Positions 35,531 through 46,390 of a DNA stretch of 64,000 nucleotides are shown here, one piece after another. The notes below the pieces were generated by a model. The model worked only from the letters and a program-made list of their open reading frames with translations. It did no database searches and was not told the DNA's origin. Origin of the DNA: Arbacia lixula (Eukaryota; Echinodermata; Echinoidea; Arbacioida; Arbaciidae); NCBI GenBank assembly GCA_963669155.1, contig OZ022581.1, forward strand, positions 8,088,803-8,152,802, given 5' to 3'. How positions within the stretch are numbered: the first letter of the stretch is position 1; each line of letters begins with the position of its first letter. Position numbers and translations under genes: made by a program.

Positions 35531-35725
35531 AGGGATATAAAACAAATATACCAAGCATTGAGTTCGAAAGTATAGTGAAAATTATCCATCTTCGGAGGGA
35601 CTGGCATAAGTTACTATTTTTTCCTCGGGGGCTTCGCCCCTCGGAAAAAATAGTTCTATGCCACTCCCTCCTCAGATAGATAATTTCCACTATACAATCT
35701 CACAGCTTGGTATATTTGTATACTA
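35531..35725. mobile_element. Fold-back element 2
   Basis: A long imperfect hairpin with arms of about 95 bp. It runs from GGGATATAAAACAAATATAC to GTATATTTGTATAC around a GC-rich centre TCGGGGGCTTCGCCCCTCGG (35634-35644 core). The central TTTTTTCC/GGAAAAAA stems and the termini resemble fold-back 1, so the two belong to one family. Confidence 0.85.
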
Positions 35726-36160
35726 TACGACAATAACTGCAAACCTAATTTAGTGTTGCGATTGGTACATCGTTCATTTCGAAATCGTTAATACTTGGCC
35801 AGATTTTGATTTAATTTAATATTCTGATGATTCCATTTTAGACAGAAATTTTGATGAATAGTGTAATAATGTAATAATGAATCTAAGGTTGCAATCTGGT
35901 TTGAATGCAATAAAGTATCTATGAATACAGATATTTGTTTTTCTATTTGAAAAGAAATTGAGCGCGCAGTAGGATTTATTTTCAAATGACGAACCACTTA
36001 ATGCAATTAAATTTAATTATCTGGCATTGTACATGATGAGTTATCATCTTGAAATTATTTCCAGGTACACGTAATTGTATCCGTGTATAGGCATCTTTCA
36101 TTGGTTGAAACTTGACTTATCAGTTTTTATTTCATATCATTTATACAATGTATGATGCGG
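35726..36160. other. No feature seen
   Basis: AT-rich unique sequence. Confidence 0.5.
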
Positions 36161-36732
36161 GTGCCTCAAACCGGCCCCCTTGTTTTCTTTTGAATATTTT
36201 CATTCCAAGATAACCAAACAAAATTCTAAAATTTCACACACAAATCAGCAAAATAATGCTCTTTAAAAAACTATTATTGGATTGAAAATTAACGATAAAA
36301 TTTCGGAGAGATTGCGCTTCGAATATCGCTCGATAAATCGTCGCACATTCACATCACTGAACCTTGAAACCGGCCCCTACCGATAATGTGCGATATCTCC
36401 GTCAATCCGACGAGTACAGTGCCGACATTTCACCAGTATTGCGTCTCGATCATGCTTGTTCCAGCGCAGTGAAAAATTGACGGGAAAGTTTCGGCGATCA
36501 ACGAGAAAATCACGGAACTACGAACGCAAGTTGAAAAACGGAGATGTTTCGAACGAAAATGTGCAATTGCCAAATAAGTGCACATTTTGTCTAATTTTGC
36601 TTCCGAAAATCTCGCAGTTTGTTTACTAATGCGTAAATACATAATAAATCGCGCATCCAACCTTCGATAACGCGCACTGAGCAAAAATACGCGGGGGCCG
36701 GTTTCAAGGGTAGGGGCCGGTTTGTGGACCAC
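36161..36732. mobile_element. Putative non-autonomous element with AAACCGGCCCC repeats
   Basis: The left end GTGCCTCAAACCGGCCCC pairs with the right end, whose complement reads GTGGTCCACAAACCGGCCCC. A second inner pair, CCTTGAAACCGGCCCC (36362) and its inverted copy (36695-36710), sits inside. The GC-rich motif is therefore present four times, two per orientation. A possible ATGAT target duplication flanks the ends but is uncertain. The 100-codon minus frame inside is unrecognised. Confidence 0.6.
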
Positions 36733-37416
36733 TCATGATACTGTATTTTACTTCGTTTATTTTATCGTAATTTAACATGACCAAAAACATTTGATATTTA
36801 GGGATATGATTTTTTTTTCGTGTAGTTACAAACTGAAAAAAGTGGCACGTATATGACTATTATTTGAACATTTGATGACTCTTAAAATAAATGACAATAA
36901 AAACAACAGAAAATGTATTTGATGCAAAAGTTTCACACAAATACTTTAGAACCATGTTTAATGAATAAGTTTTATTACATGTAGATTCAACAATTCTTAG
37001 TAACAATACCCGAACCAATAACGAACCCCATTGATGGAAATACAATAATAAAATAACTTTACATTATACGTTAATATAAGAAACACATTAATGTTGATTA
37101 ATGTAGAGGGTGCATGCATCATTTTTCATGCCTCAATAAAAAATATTGTGAGTTTTACATACGATCATTTCTTTAAATATGTGACCACTCCGAGTTACTT
37201 TCACATGGATCTTAATACAAGGGTAAGCATGTACATGAAGTAATACAAACAAAACATATTTAGTCTTAACAAAATTATCTATTATTATAATTATTTTTCT
37301 GAAGGCATGAAAAACTCCTGTTTAAAAAATCCTATTAGCTCGATGACTTACATAAGCGGATCCACATTTCTCCTAAATTCGACCCTGGATAGGGAGAATA
37401 TCAAAACAACGTCCAG
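36733..37416. other. No feature seen
   Basis: AT-rich DNA without recognisable genes or repeats. Confidence 0.5.
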
Positions 37417-37576
37417 GACCCCGTAACATAAAGGTTTGTGATCAATTGCACATTTGAAAGACAAATTCTGAATAGTTATTGGTCAGTCTATTGAACAAAA
37501 TTGCGCATGCAACAATGATGTTGATTGGCCAATGCCATTTTGCGATTGATCTCAAACCTTTATGTCAAGGAGCCCA
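37417..37576. mobile_element. Short MITE with ACATAAAGGTTTG ends
   Basis: ACATAAAGGTTTGTGATCAA (37428) is matched in inverted orientation by TTGATCTCAAACCTTTATGT near 37548-37566. The interior pairs further (TTGCGCATGC region). No coding capacity; target duplication not resolved. Confidence 0.65.
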
Positions 37577-37720
37577 GATTGCTCATAATCGCTAAATTAA
37601 CTGAAAAATGTTTGACTAATTCTTCAGCGTTTTCAGAAACCGTGGCATGGGCACGCTTAACGTGGGAAAAAGAGTTATTCATAAAATAATTTGATAAAAG
37701 ATGACAGCATTGAAAGTTCT

Positions 37721-37877
37721 GGAGGGGCATTTCATGACTAAATAGTCAGTGCTAACAATTTAAGTGAAATCCTCTGTTTTGATTGACTGAGAGGCACTAG
37801 CCTCTGACTGTTACTATGGTGGCTGTCGGAAAAAAACAAGTTGTCAGTGCTGACAACTTTCATGAAATGCTCCCCTG
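37721..37877. mobile_element. Short MITE with GGGGCATTTCATGA ends
   Basis: The left terminus GGGGCATTTCATGA (37724-37737) and right terminus TCATGAAATGCTCCCC (37860-37875) are inverted. The subterminal GTCAGTGCTAACAA and TTGTCAGTGCTGACAA segments extend the similarity. About 155 bp. Confidence 0.7.
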
Positions 37878-39368
37878 GTCTCAATGTGTTTTTGCACCGG
37901 TTAGCCTTATCATTACTCTTATGTAATAGTAACAATGTAAGGCTTTGTTTGCAAATCATAATACCAAACTGCCATGTGGTCCTATCGTCGATATATTAGA
38001 TATCAATAACATAAGTGGGCATAGGATTAGTGATTGCAGCTGGAATTGGCGAACGCCAGGTTCAATGTGATGAGATGGAGTGTGTGATGGAGAGAGAGAG
38101 AGAGAGAGAGAGAGGGGGAGAGAGAGAGGGGTGGGTGGGGTGGGAGGGAAGCATGTGGGAGAGAACTGAAAGCGAGAAAAAGAAAAATGATAACAGGAAC
38201 GAGTGAGTTCATTTGAGACACTGGGATGACACCATATCATATCATGATGCCTAGTAGAACTAACATGTAACAGGTGCCATCCTGTGCGTACCTTGAGAAA
38301 TATGAACAAGATAATTTTGATGGAAACAATTATTCAACATGATACCCAAGCAAACTGTTGAATGCTAATGAATAATTAATGTGCCACGTGATGTTCTTAC
38401 AGAATACCTTTACTTCATAAGCTGCTCCATATTCACTTATAAATATTGTATCCAAAAGGAGAGAGGAATTACGGGACAGGTCTCATAGGTTCATGAACCA
38501 AAATGAGTTAAGATTCCATAAATAGAAACAGATAAGAAACGAGAGAAGTTTTCAACGCATTTTAAATGTCATGACAGACACAATATTGCACATAAATGGT
38601 CCGGAATAGACCATGACTGGCGTCACCATATACCTTGATAAACTAATAGCTTTCCACAATCTTTCAGCTCTCAATGTATCTCAATGTACCTCTGCTGCGT
38701 AAAGATTCAATTACTGAAAACAATCGCCAGGGAAATTGTAGCGAATGCGTTTTTACAGGCCCATTTGTGTCGTAAAGTATGACATACTACAATATTTCAT
38801 TATTTGAAACGTCTTGTAGTTGAAAATCTACATAGTACAGTACATGTATAAAAGTGAAGAAAACCTAAAATCGAAAAGAAAATGGCTAAACGTCAAGGTT
38901 CCTGAAAACGGTGACAAATCATTATTTTAATTAGAACATGTTTCAAATGATTAATATTTTGTGTGCCAGAATAATTACTGCTCTTTGGAATGTGTGTGTA
39001 TTAGTTGTGAAAAAATGCACCCAAAATTTGTTGCAAAATCTAAATATTTTAAATATGAAAACAATAATTCACGCAGGCCTGTAATATGGACAATCACATT
39101 ACTGTAAAATACATACATTTTGCTTTATTTACAAATGATATGCCTGAAATTCATGAATTAGATAAATATATTCTTATCATTTAAAGTCAAAACCCAAGAA
39201 ATCTCCCACCGGTATCGCAATCTTTGAATTATTACCTGGATTTTAAATTAAGGTTACATCTGTCCCAAATTTTTCGCCACGTTGTGAAAAATATATATGT
39301 CATGCTATTGTCCCTATTCAAAGTTATTATTCCCATCGTTATCTACAAATGATTGCTCTCCGGGACAA
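37878..39368. other. Non-coding with (GA)n
   Basis: (GA)n at 38090-38130; otherwise AT-rich DNA with no recognised gene. Confidence 0.5.
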
Positions 39369-39495
39369 GCTCGCTATTCATAAGGATCGCTTTTCATAAC
39401 GCATTTCTTTACCTGGGGGACCGCTTTTCATAATAGAAAATTTGAGTCGCTATTCATAAAACATGAGGACGCGTTTAGTAGCGCGTTATGGATAG
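39369..39495 (+). repeat. Cluster of TCGCTWTTCATAA iterons
   Basis: Close matches to TCGCT(A/T)TTCATAA begin near 39369, 39385, 39421 and 39447. A related inverted form (GCGTTATGGATAG) lies near 39483. Spacing is irregular (16-36 bp). Confidence 0.65.
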
Positions 39496-40249
39496 TGTAA
39501 CTCCTATGAGTAGCGGGGAAATCCCATGTTCTTCATGTGGAGCATCTATCTAACATTAGTATAGTCACACGTGCTCTAGTGGTCACATGAACGACGATCG
39601 ACTGAAGGAGGACAGTTCTAGGATGCGCGGCATCGCATTGGACTCCGACTTGGATGTCGACGCAGCTTTGTGAAGCCGGCTCGTTCCTCCTTGCGCGGCG
39701 ATGTGGAGCTTGAGCTTCCGTAAAAGCGGTATGGCGACGTCGCCCTGTGATCTTCGACCGAATCGTGGAGGATCGCCTAAAGGCCGGGAAGGTCGTCGAC
39801 CTATGAGATGAACAGAAAACGCAAAATTAAGAGAGAGGTGAGAACAATATGCAGATTCGTTTGCTGTTTAAGCTTTGTAATATCCAAGTAGCTAAATTTA
39901 ATACAGAGATGTATTTATGCTATATTGTGTCAAGGTCGTGTACCCAATGAGAATGATACTGGGTCTGATCTTCCTTGTGTAAAATGATGTGTAAATTATA
40001 ATCAATAAAGATAAAAATCAGAGATGTAGGAGACGAAGAAGAATCATCATTGTAGGTATGTGGTGAGCAGGGAAAGGGGGGGGGGGGGGGGAGGAGCCAG
40101 CTACCCCAAATAATGATATTGAAATAAGTTTGTCAACAGGCATTAGGGAGAAGTCGTCAGGAATACTGGATTTCAATTTTGACGACGCATTAGCAGAAGT
40201 AAAGCTTTTGTGGTTTGATGTTCCTGACAATATCTATGCAAGAAAGGAA
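39496..40249. other. GC-richer segment then AT-rich DNA
   Basis: 39580-39800 is richer in GC and CpG and contains a 28-codon ATG frame (39587) ending in TGA. A poly-G run sits at 40076-40091. A minus-strand frame at 40018-40230, preceded by ATATTGTCAG, is in the register expected after the candidate exon at 40711-40885. It runs into the homopolymer (PPPPP) and may be chance. Confidence 0.35.
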
Positions 40250-40600
40250 ATTCGATTTTAGCGGATAATTGCATCTTGTCATTCAGATTCAAAGGATGGA
40301 ATGCACTTTGAATCTATTAGTTGTTACTACTCAGACATACCTCGGACAAGCTTTGAGGTTCCCATTAGTAACGTATTGCGTGATTGCGTTTAAATTGCGT
40401 GAATAAAACATTTTATTTACGCCGTTGGCATTTATGGAATTTTGACTTGTCATACGTCACTGGAGGCGTGCGGTTTGTTTTTCAAATTTTATCAAAATGA
40501 TACTTTATTGCGGCAAACGAATGCGAAATTCGTCTTAGTGGATGATTTTACATAGATTAGTGGGGACTTATTTTTCTAATTTGATAAACCTTTAATATAA
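40250..40600 (+). mobile_element. Partial copy of the palindromic TTAA element
   Basis: Matches the right half of the element at 45230-45803 (TCTTGTCATTCAGATTCAA, GGCATTTATGG, TTTATTGCGGCAAACGAATG, TTTTACATAGATTAGTG). The internal 34-bp palindrome has decayed. The left arm is absent. Confidence 0.75.
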
Positions 40601-40710
40601 TTAAGGGAGAAGAAGGAAGAGAACGAGAAGAATATGAAGAACAGGAAATACGAGGAGCAGAGTAGAATCGAAGAAAGATATAATGTGGGGAAGAGATAAA
40701 AGAAGCTTAC

Positions 40711-40885
40711 TCGTCGTGGAACCTCTCTTCGTGTATGAAGTGCAGAAGGGTGCTACGTAGTTCGGAAATAACCTCCTCCTCCGACAGGGGTGAGTATACC
40801 TTTGGCACTCCGCGGGGGTGAGAAACGTAACGAAGACGACCACTCCCAGGCCTAGCACCAGCACCGCTCGATGTGACACACTCAT
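40711..40885 (-). CDS. Candidate first coding exon of a secreted protein
   Basis: On the minus strand ATG (40885-40883) directly follows CCCAAACAG, a splice-acceptor-like site behind a long CT tract. That layout suits a 5'-UTR intron ending at the start codon. The 58 codons encode a short basic start (MSVSHR) and a hydrophobic core AVLVLGLGVVVFVTFL. A likely signal-peptidase region follows near AEC-QR, then a basic two-cysteine stretch (HPCRRRRLFP and later FCTSYTKRG). The exon can end at a good donor, GA|GTAAGC (40710-40705), giving a phase-1 intron, typical after signal-peptide exons. G/C-ending codons stand out from the AT-rich surroundings. The family is not recognised; it could be a peptide precursor or a membrane protein N-terminus. 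Confidence 0.5.
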
Positions 40886-40924
40886 CTGTTTGGGAGCAAA
40901 ACGAAGACGAAGAGAGAAAGATAG

Positions 40925-40963
40925 AGATAGAGAGAGAGAGAGAGAGAAATAATTATAGTGTGC

Positions 40964-40994
<31 letters not shown>

Positions 40995-41153
40995 AGAGAT
41001 GTATGTGTGTGTGTGTGTGTGTGTGTGGGGGGGGGGTGTTAAAGCACACGTATTTGATAAGGAAGAAGGGGAGACGGGGAATGGAGAGAAATAAATCGAG
41101 GAAGGGGAGAAGAAGAGAGGGAGAACGATGCAGGGAAATAAAAAGAGAGAAAT

Positions 41154-41202
<49 letters not shown>

Positions 41203-41240
41203 GAGAGAGAGAGATAGAGAGAGAGAGAAAGAGAGATGAA
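40925..41240 (+). repeat. GA/GT/G low-complexity block
   Basis: (GA)n at 40929-40991, (GT)n at 41000-41028 leading into poly-G, then GA repeats at 41157-41234. On the minus strand the nearest part forms the pyrimidine tract ahead of the candidate secreted-protein exon. Confidence 0.9.
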
Positions 41241-42119
41241 GGGGAGAAAGAGTGAGCGCTTAGGCCAGTCATTATTCCATGGAAATCCACCTCGTCTTCC
41301 ACCTAATAGAGGACTATGACTAAGCTGGCAAAGTGAAACAGTGGATAAAAATAACTTATTTTGATATGCTTTCGTTATCATTGGTTATGGATGAATTTGA
41401 TAACTCAATACAAATTATGAAGCTGACCTTTTCGTTCCTCGGGCAAAATCAATATCAGATGCGATGTTTGCAATTCATCTTTTCAACAATGTCAATATAT
41501 TATGCTAAATCTCTTTTCAGCAGATGGATAATACTGTATACTTAATGTGTGCACACCAAGAAATGGAAGTACAGGACAGGTTCAGGTTTTGCGGGAAAAG
41601 GTTCAGAGCTATTTCTACACGCTACTTGCAACTTTAACTCGCCACCGCGCCTGCGCGTGCCCGCGGCGAGTGGCAGGGGTACAAGTTTGCACCTCGCATA
41701 GTCTCGGTTGCTAACTTTTCTTCCTCTATCCACATAAACATGCTCACAAGATTGTGACAAAATGTATTAACAAAGTGTGTTATTCAGATAAGTAGAAGCC
41801 TTTGCAGTATTCAATTATAAAATTATATTTTGAAGAATAAGTACAAGTAGAATCAAGCAGGTTTTTGTTCATAGTTTTGATATGATCTGTAGGGTAGTTC
41901 TGCGGCTTTCTTTACAACATCTAACCAAAACATAACTCATTGTTATTCCATAATTAACTCAAGTTTTGTTACATTACAATTTAATGAGAAGTACAAATAA
42001 TCTTGTGATATTTCAGAATTTACTTTTCTCAACATTTTTTTTTGTCGATTAAATTGTTTTTTTCACTTGAGATTTTTTTAGATTACAATATACACATTGG
42101 GCAACGTATGTAATATCTG
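41241..42119. other. No feature seen
   Basis: AT-rich sequence apart from a short GC-rich patch at 41640-41690. No gene recognised. Confidence 0.5.
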
Positions 42120-42423
42120 GGCCATGTATCACTAAAAATGAGTTGCTATCTATAGCAACTTTGCAATAGACTATTTTCGTTATGTATGCAAATTTTATTC
42201 ACGTCGTTCAAACGATAAGTTACTAATAGTAACCCCAAAGCTTGTCCGAAGTTTGTCCAAGAAGCAACAACTTATATATTCAGAGTTAGTTCCATCTCTT
42301 CAATCTGAATCACGAAATATCACGAAACCACCAAATTTTTCGTCAAAATGAGACTTTTTCGCGGCAAACGAATGTGAAAATTTTTAGTGGATAGTTTTAC
42401 ATAGATAACCCTTTAATATATAA
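42120..42423. mobile_element. Rearranged copy of the palindromic TTAA element
   Basis: An inner segment lies in inverted orientation relative to the 45.2-kb copy (TATTCACGTCGTTCAAACG, CCCCAAAGCTTGTCCGAAG). It is joined to a normal-orientation right end (CGTCAAAATGAGACTTTTTC, then TTTTACATAGATAACCC and TTTAA). It looks like an internally deleted fold-back. Confidence 0.65.
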
Positions 42424-42469
42424 GCATGGAAACATGTCTACCTCATTATAATACAGTATAGGCATTTAT

Positions 42470-43850
42470 GACATCCTTTTTGAATCAATGGATGCATCAT
42501 TTCATGGACAAACTGCAATTACCGGATAAAAGACATTCTTATCAAACAACACAAACAGATGGCCAGAATTGTTTTACAGACCAATACACTCACACCAACC
42601 TCTGAAATGTTTAGAAGCCTAAAGTGGATAGATATGGAAAAACGCTGGCAATTTCAAAAAGGAAAACTCATGTTTGACATTTTGAATGGCAATGCGCCCT
42701 CATATTTACAAAACATGTTTACACCTTCCATTACAGTGCATCGCTATAGGACAAGAAACGCTGAAAACAAAGGCTTACTAGTTCCCAAAACAAGAACAGA
42801 GAGTGGAAGGAAGGCTTTTTCTTTTGAGGGTGCAGTTCTTTGGAACGCTCTTCCAAACCAAGTAAAGAATGCCCAATCCAAGAACACATTCTGCTCTCAC
42901 TACCTGAAATTTTGTGAATAATAATTGTTTAACATCTACCAGTCTAATGATTCATGTTAATGACATACCATGTCAGACAAATTATCCTTCAATGTTACTT
43001 AATGTGTGACTTGATTTTTTGTATGACCATCTCTTTAGTTTCGATGATATTCAATCAAAATATCTGTAGGATAATCCTTGAAATTGATGCTCGGTTACTC
43101 TTTGATGGGAGAATGTTTTGATCAAACATGATTTATGTTTCTGTGAGCTCTTTATTTTTGGTACAATACATTTTATACTTACACTTTGAAAAGACATATT
43201 ATTGATGCTCGATTACGTTTTACTGGGAGAATGTTTAACATAAGTGATCAAATTGTAATGATCAAGCTGTATGTTTACACCCTCTATCGTAATTCCTGTT
43301 TCCGTTCTCTTTATTTTTGGTGAAGTACAGGTATACTTTGCAAAAATATATTTCCTCATGAACACATTTACTGTCATTTAATTAAAGTATAACTCGGTGT
43401 CAGATATATGTCATCTGCTATTTATATTTAGCAGGTATACATGAAATGGTATCAACTTTTATTAAGACTTGATGTTAATAGTCCTTTCGAAAGAAGATTT
43501 GTATTTATACTTTTTGTATATCACCCTACATATTAGCGAGGCATAAATATTAGTATCAATCACATAATTTTTAGTCAGAAAATGTACAAGGTTTCGCTTG
43601 TGTCATGCATGTGGAAGCATCGGTTCACCTTCTTCTTTTTGTTATGTTCCTTACTAGATGACCTACGCTGCTTTTTGGTTTACAGCATTTGTTTGTGTAA
43701 TCTATGTGTCTATTTGTTTATCTATTCATGTTACTCTATATTATTGTGTTATTTGTACACAGGGCCCCCAGGGAGAACAGTGCCAAGCTCACTGATGGGG
43801 CTACCCTGTTTAAAAAAGACTTAATAAATAAATAAAAAATAAATCACCAA
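42470..43850 (+). mobile_element. CR1/Jockey-group LINE 3' end
   Basis: An open frame from about 42484, with ATG at 42559 and stop at 42921, encodes the typical post-RT C-terminal domain: CNYRIKDILIKQHKQMARIV, then LKWIDMEKRWQFQKGKLM, FDILNGNAPSYLQNMF, RTRNAENKGLLVPKTRTESG and GAVLWNALPNQVKNA. This matches the pattern LNGLAPSYL...VPRTRT...GPxLWNxLP common to CR1-like elements. About 0.9 kb of 3' UTR follows, ending GGGGCTACCCTGTTTAAAAA and an AATAAATAAATAA tail. The RT core is absent, so the copy is severely 5'-truncated. Two similar blocks in the UTR (TTGATGCTCGGTTACTC near 43086 and a variant near 43204) form a ~118-bp duplication. Confidence 0.82.
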
Positions 43851-44129
43851 TTTAATCTGCATATTGCCCGTCTTTAATGTCAATGTTTCACACCTTATAC
43901 CAAGTCAATTTATCAACATGTCAATGGCTTTCGTCACCTACTTCCGATCTTCAAGGGCTTCCCCAGTTTCCAAGAGGGCAAACCGCTCTGTGAAACGATA
44001 ACCCCTTTTACACGAGAAGAAAACGTAGTTCAAAGACACCCATAAGTGAAAGTTCAGCTAATCGAGCGCGCATACGATATACACGTGCGCAGTTAGTCAG
44101 AAGTCAGTGCTGCGTGTCATGTTCGTAGG
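43851..44129. other. No feature seen
   Basis: Unique sequence between the LINE tail and the next transposon. Confidence 0.5.
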
Positions 44130-44134
44130 TTTAA

Positions 44135-44858
44135 CCAGGGATGTGTTATGGAAGGATATGAAACAACTTTCTTTCTTTGAACCCATGCGTGGCACCGCCG
44201 AAAAAAAATCTTCTCAGCATGTGTTTTTCAGGTGCTTTAATAATAACGAGCAGGATTGCGTAGCAACGGTTTCTCAGATAGAACAAAACAAATGTAGAGT
44301 CTTATTTCGCTTGTCCAGTTCTGTTGATTGCATCAATACTTCTGTGAGGAAAAAAAATATCAGCGAACAAAAAAAAAACAGTTTTCTTTACTAAAATATC
44401 TCAGTCGCACAAAATGCACGCAAACTCTCTTAATGAAAATAAACAGCTTAAGATATCATTTCAATAATGATTGAATCCCACATTTGCGGAAATCTGCGGA
44501 AATTGAAGAAATTTGTTAATTGTGTAAGTAAGAATATTATCTGATATCTCCGTTTGTGCATCATTCAATAATTATTTAGAAGAAAACTGAGTACAGGATC
44601 TTTAGTGGTGTTGCCCGTAACTTTCTTGAAAATTGCACAAAAATGTGATAAGAAACATTAGCTTCCAGAGACAAAACAGTGAATTAAAGATATTGCTTTC
44701 TAAGTTGACAGCAGTAAGATGTCGGTGTCGCGCATTGGACATCAAAGCATTGTACCGAAAGTGGAATGCTTTTGACATTCATTAGCACGCCTTAGTATCC
44801 CTACAGATGGTTGAATATATTATGCTCGAGTTGTTTCTCCTTCCTAACACATGCCTGG
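44135..44858 (+). mobile_element. CCAGGG-ended TIR element, copy A
   Basis: Left terminus CCAGGGATGTGTTATGGAAG; right terminus, read as complement, CCAGGCATGTGTTAGGAAGG. Flanked by the 5-bp direct duplication TTTAA (44130-44134 and 44859-44863). It contains an open frame (about 44140-44394) with peptide words KDMKQLSFFEPM, CVATVSQ and SVDCINTS that recurs in copy C. The rest is non-coding. Superfamily unassigned: a 5-bp duplication fits a few DNA-transposon groups, but no transposase is present. Confidence 0.85.
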
Positions 44859-44863
44859 TTTAA

Positions 44864-45206
44864 CATAGGTGCAGCTAGAATGTAAGTAAAGGCCCCGACC
44901 AGTTTTACCACACTGGAACGAAAATGCGTTCACACAGCCTGCCAATCGCATATTTCATATGAATCATGCAAAACGCTACAGAGTGTGTTTCCACGGTCAA
45001 AAACTCTTCGCCGATCGTATGAAACACCGTATATTTTCCTTCGTCTGAAAGAGGGTATGTTGGTCAGATGTCAGGACGTATTGTCTGGTGGATGGCATGG
45101 AAGAGACAAATAGCGCGAAGATTTTCACACCTCCTCGTCTGCGCACACACCACGTGACAGTGGTTTCAAACCACAAAAGCTGCTCAGAATCAGACCTACT
45201 CCTTGA
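44864..45206. other. No feature seen
   Basis: Moderately GC-rich spacer; no gene or repeat recognised. Confidence 0.45.
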
Positions 45207-45225
45207 TCATAGCGATGGGATTCAA

Positions 45226-45807
45226 TTAAAGGGTTACGAAATTAGAAAAGTAAGTTCCCACTGATCGATGAAAATTATCCACTGAAAACGAATATCACAT
45301 TTGTTTGCCGCAATAAAGTCTCATTTTGACGAAAATGAACAAACGCACACCTCCAAGTGACGTCAGAGAAGTCAAATGCCGTAAAAGACTCCGCTGTTAA
45401 ACTTAGATTGTACGGAAGTCAACAATAGACCATTTTCATAATGTATTCACAACTTTCCCCCTAAGTGCGTAGTAACGCGTTATTGCATTCACCTGTATCT
45501 TGTCATTCAGATTCAATGGATGGAATGCACTTTCAATCTATTAGTTGTTTTTACTCGGAGAAACCTCGGATAAGCTTTGGGGTTCCCATTGGTAACGTAT
45601 TGCTTGAACGGCGTGAATAAAATATTTTATTCACGCCGTTGGCATTTATGGCATTTTTGCCTTTTCTGACGTCACTGGAAGTGTGCGTTTTTTCAGGTTT
45701 TCGTCAAAATGAGACTTTATTGCGGCAAACGAATGTGAAACTCGTTTTTAGTGGATACTTTTACATAGATAAGTGGGAACTTATTTTCGAATATAGTAAC
45801 CGTTTAA
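45226..45807. mobile_element. Palindromic TTAA fold-back element, fullest copy
   Basis: TTAA lies on both sides (45226-45229 and 45804-45807). The arms pair over about 150 bp: AGGGTTACGAAATTAG...AAGTTCCCACT against the complement of the right end, then TTTGCCGCAATAAAGTCTCA on both. The interior holds a perfect 34-bp palindrome (45607-45640; half-site AACGGCGTGAATAAAAT). An outer 23-bp direct repeat with 3 mismatches flanks the element (45207-45229 and 45808-45830). Partial copies lie at 40.25, 42.12 and 47.63 kb. Confidence 0.85.
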
Positions 45808-45830
45808 TCATGTCGATGAGATTCAATTAA

Positions 45831-46390
45831 CGCCTTTTCCTCGTCACTAAACATATAATGTCATATGTTGAGATGGGTACACACGCACACGTCACCCCTT
45901 CTCATCTGAGCTACCGTGTTCTTTTTTCATGCTTCATCTTGTTCTTATTTTTTCTTCTCCCTTCTCTCACTTATTTTCATTCTTGTCATTTCCTGTCCTT
46001 GTCATTGTATCCGTTTCTTCCCTTCCCTCCGTATTCTTGATTTTTTTAAACTTATTTGCCTTCCCCCTCTTTTTTTTTTACTTCTTCTTCTGTATTGTAA
46101 TTTTTATATCTTGCATACAATAAAGGGAAATCTAGGCCTAAAATCCACATTGTTGTGCTCCTTGCGCGATGGCAGTTAAGTTGCATTTGATAAATGCATT
46201 TGGTAATTAGATAATAATTTTTACGATAAGTAAGTTCACAAAAATATATGAACAGCATTTTGAAAATATGTGTCTAAACAAAAAAACAATGGCATACTTA
46301 TCATGCAAATGATTTTACATGAAAGTAAATTTAATACAGCATAAATTTTGTATAGTTAACATACAAATTGAAATGAAAATATATATCAAT
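45831..46390. other. Pyrimidine-rich then AT-rich non-coding DNA
   Basis: 45910-46125 is T/C-rich, which opens several Phe/Leu/Ser-rich frames without meaning. No gene seen. Confidence 0.55.

Noticed and set aside
43582-43824. 80-codon Cys/Leu-rich ORF that looks membrane-like
   Set aside because: Lies in the 3' UTR of the CR1-like LINE and ends in its conserved tail.
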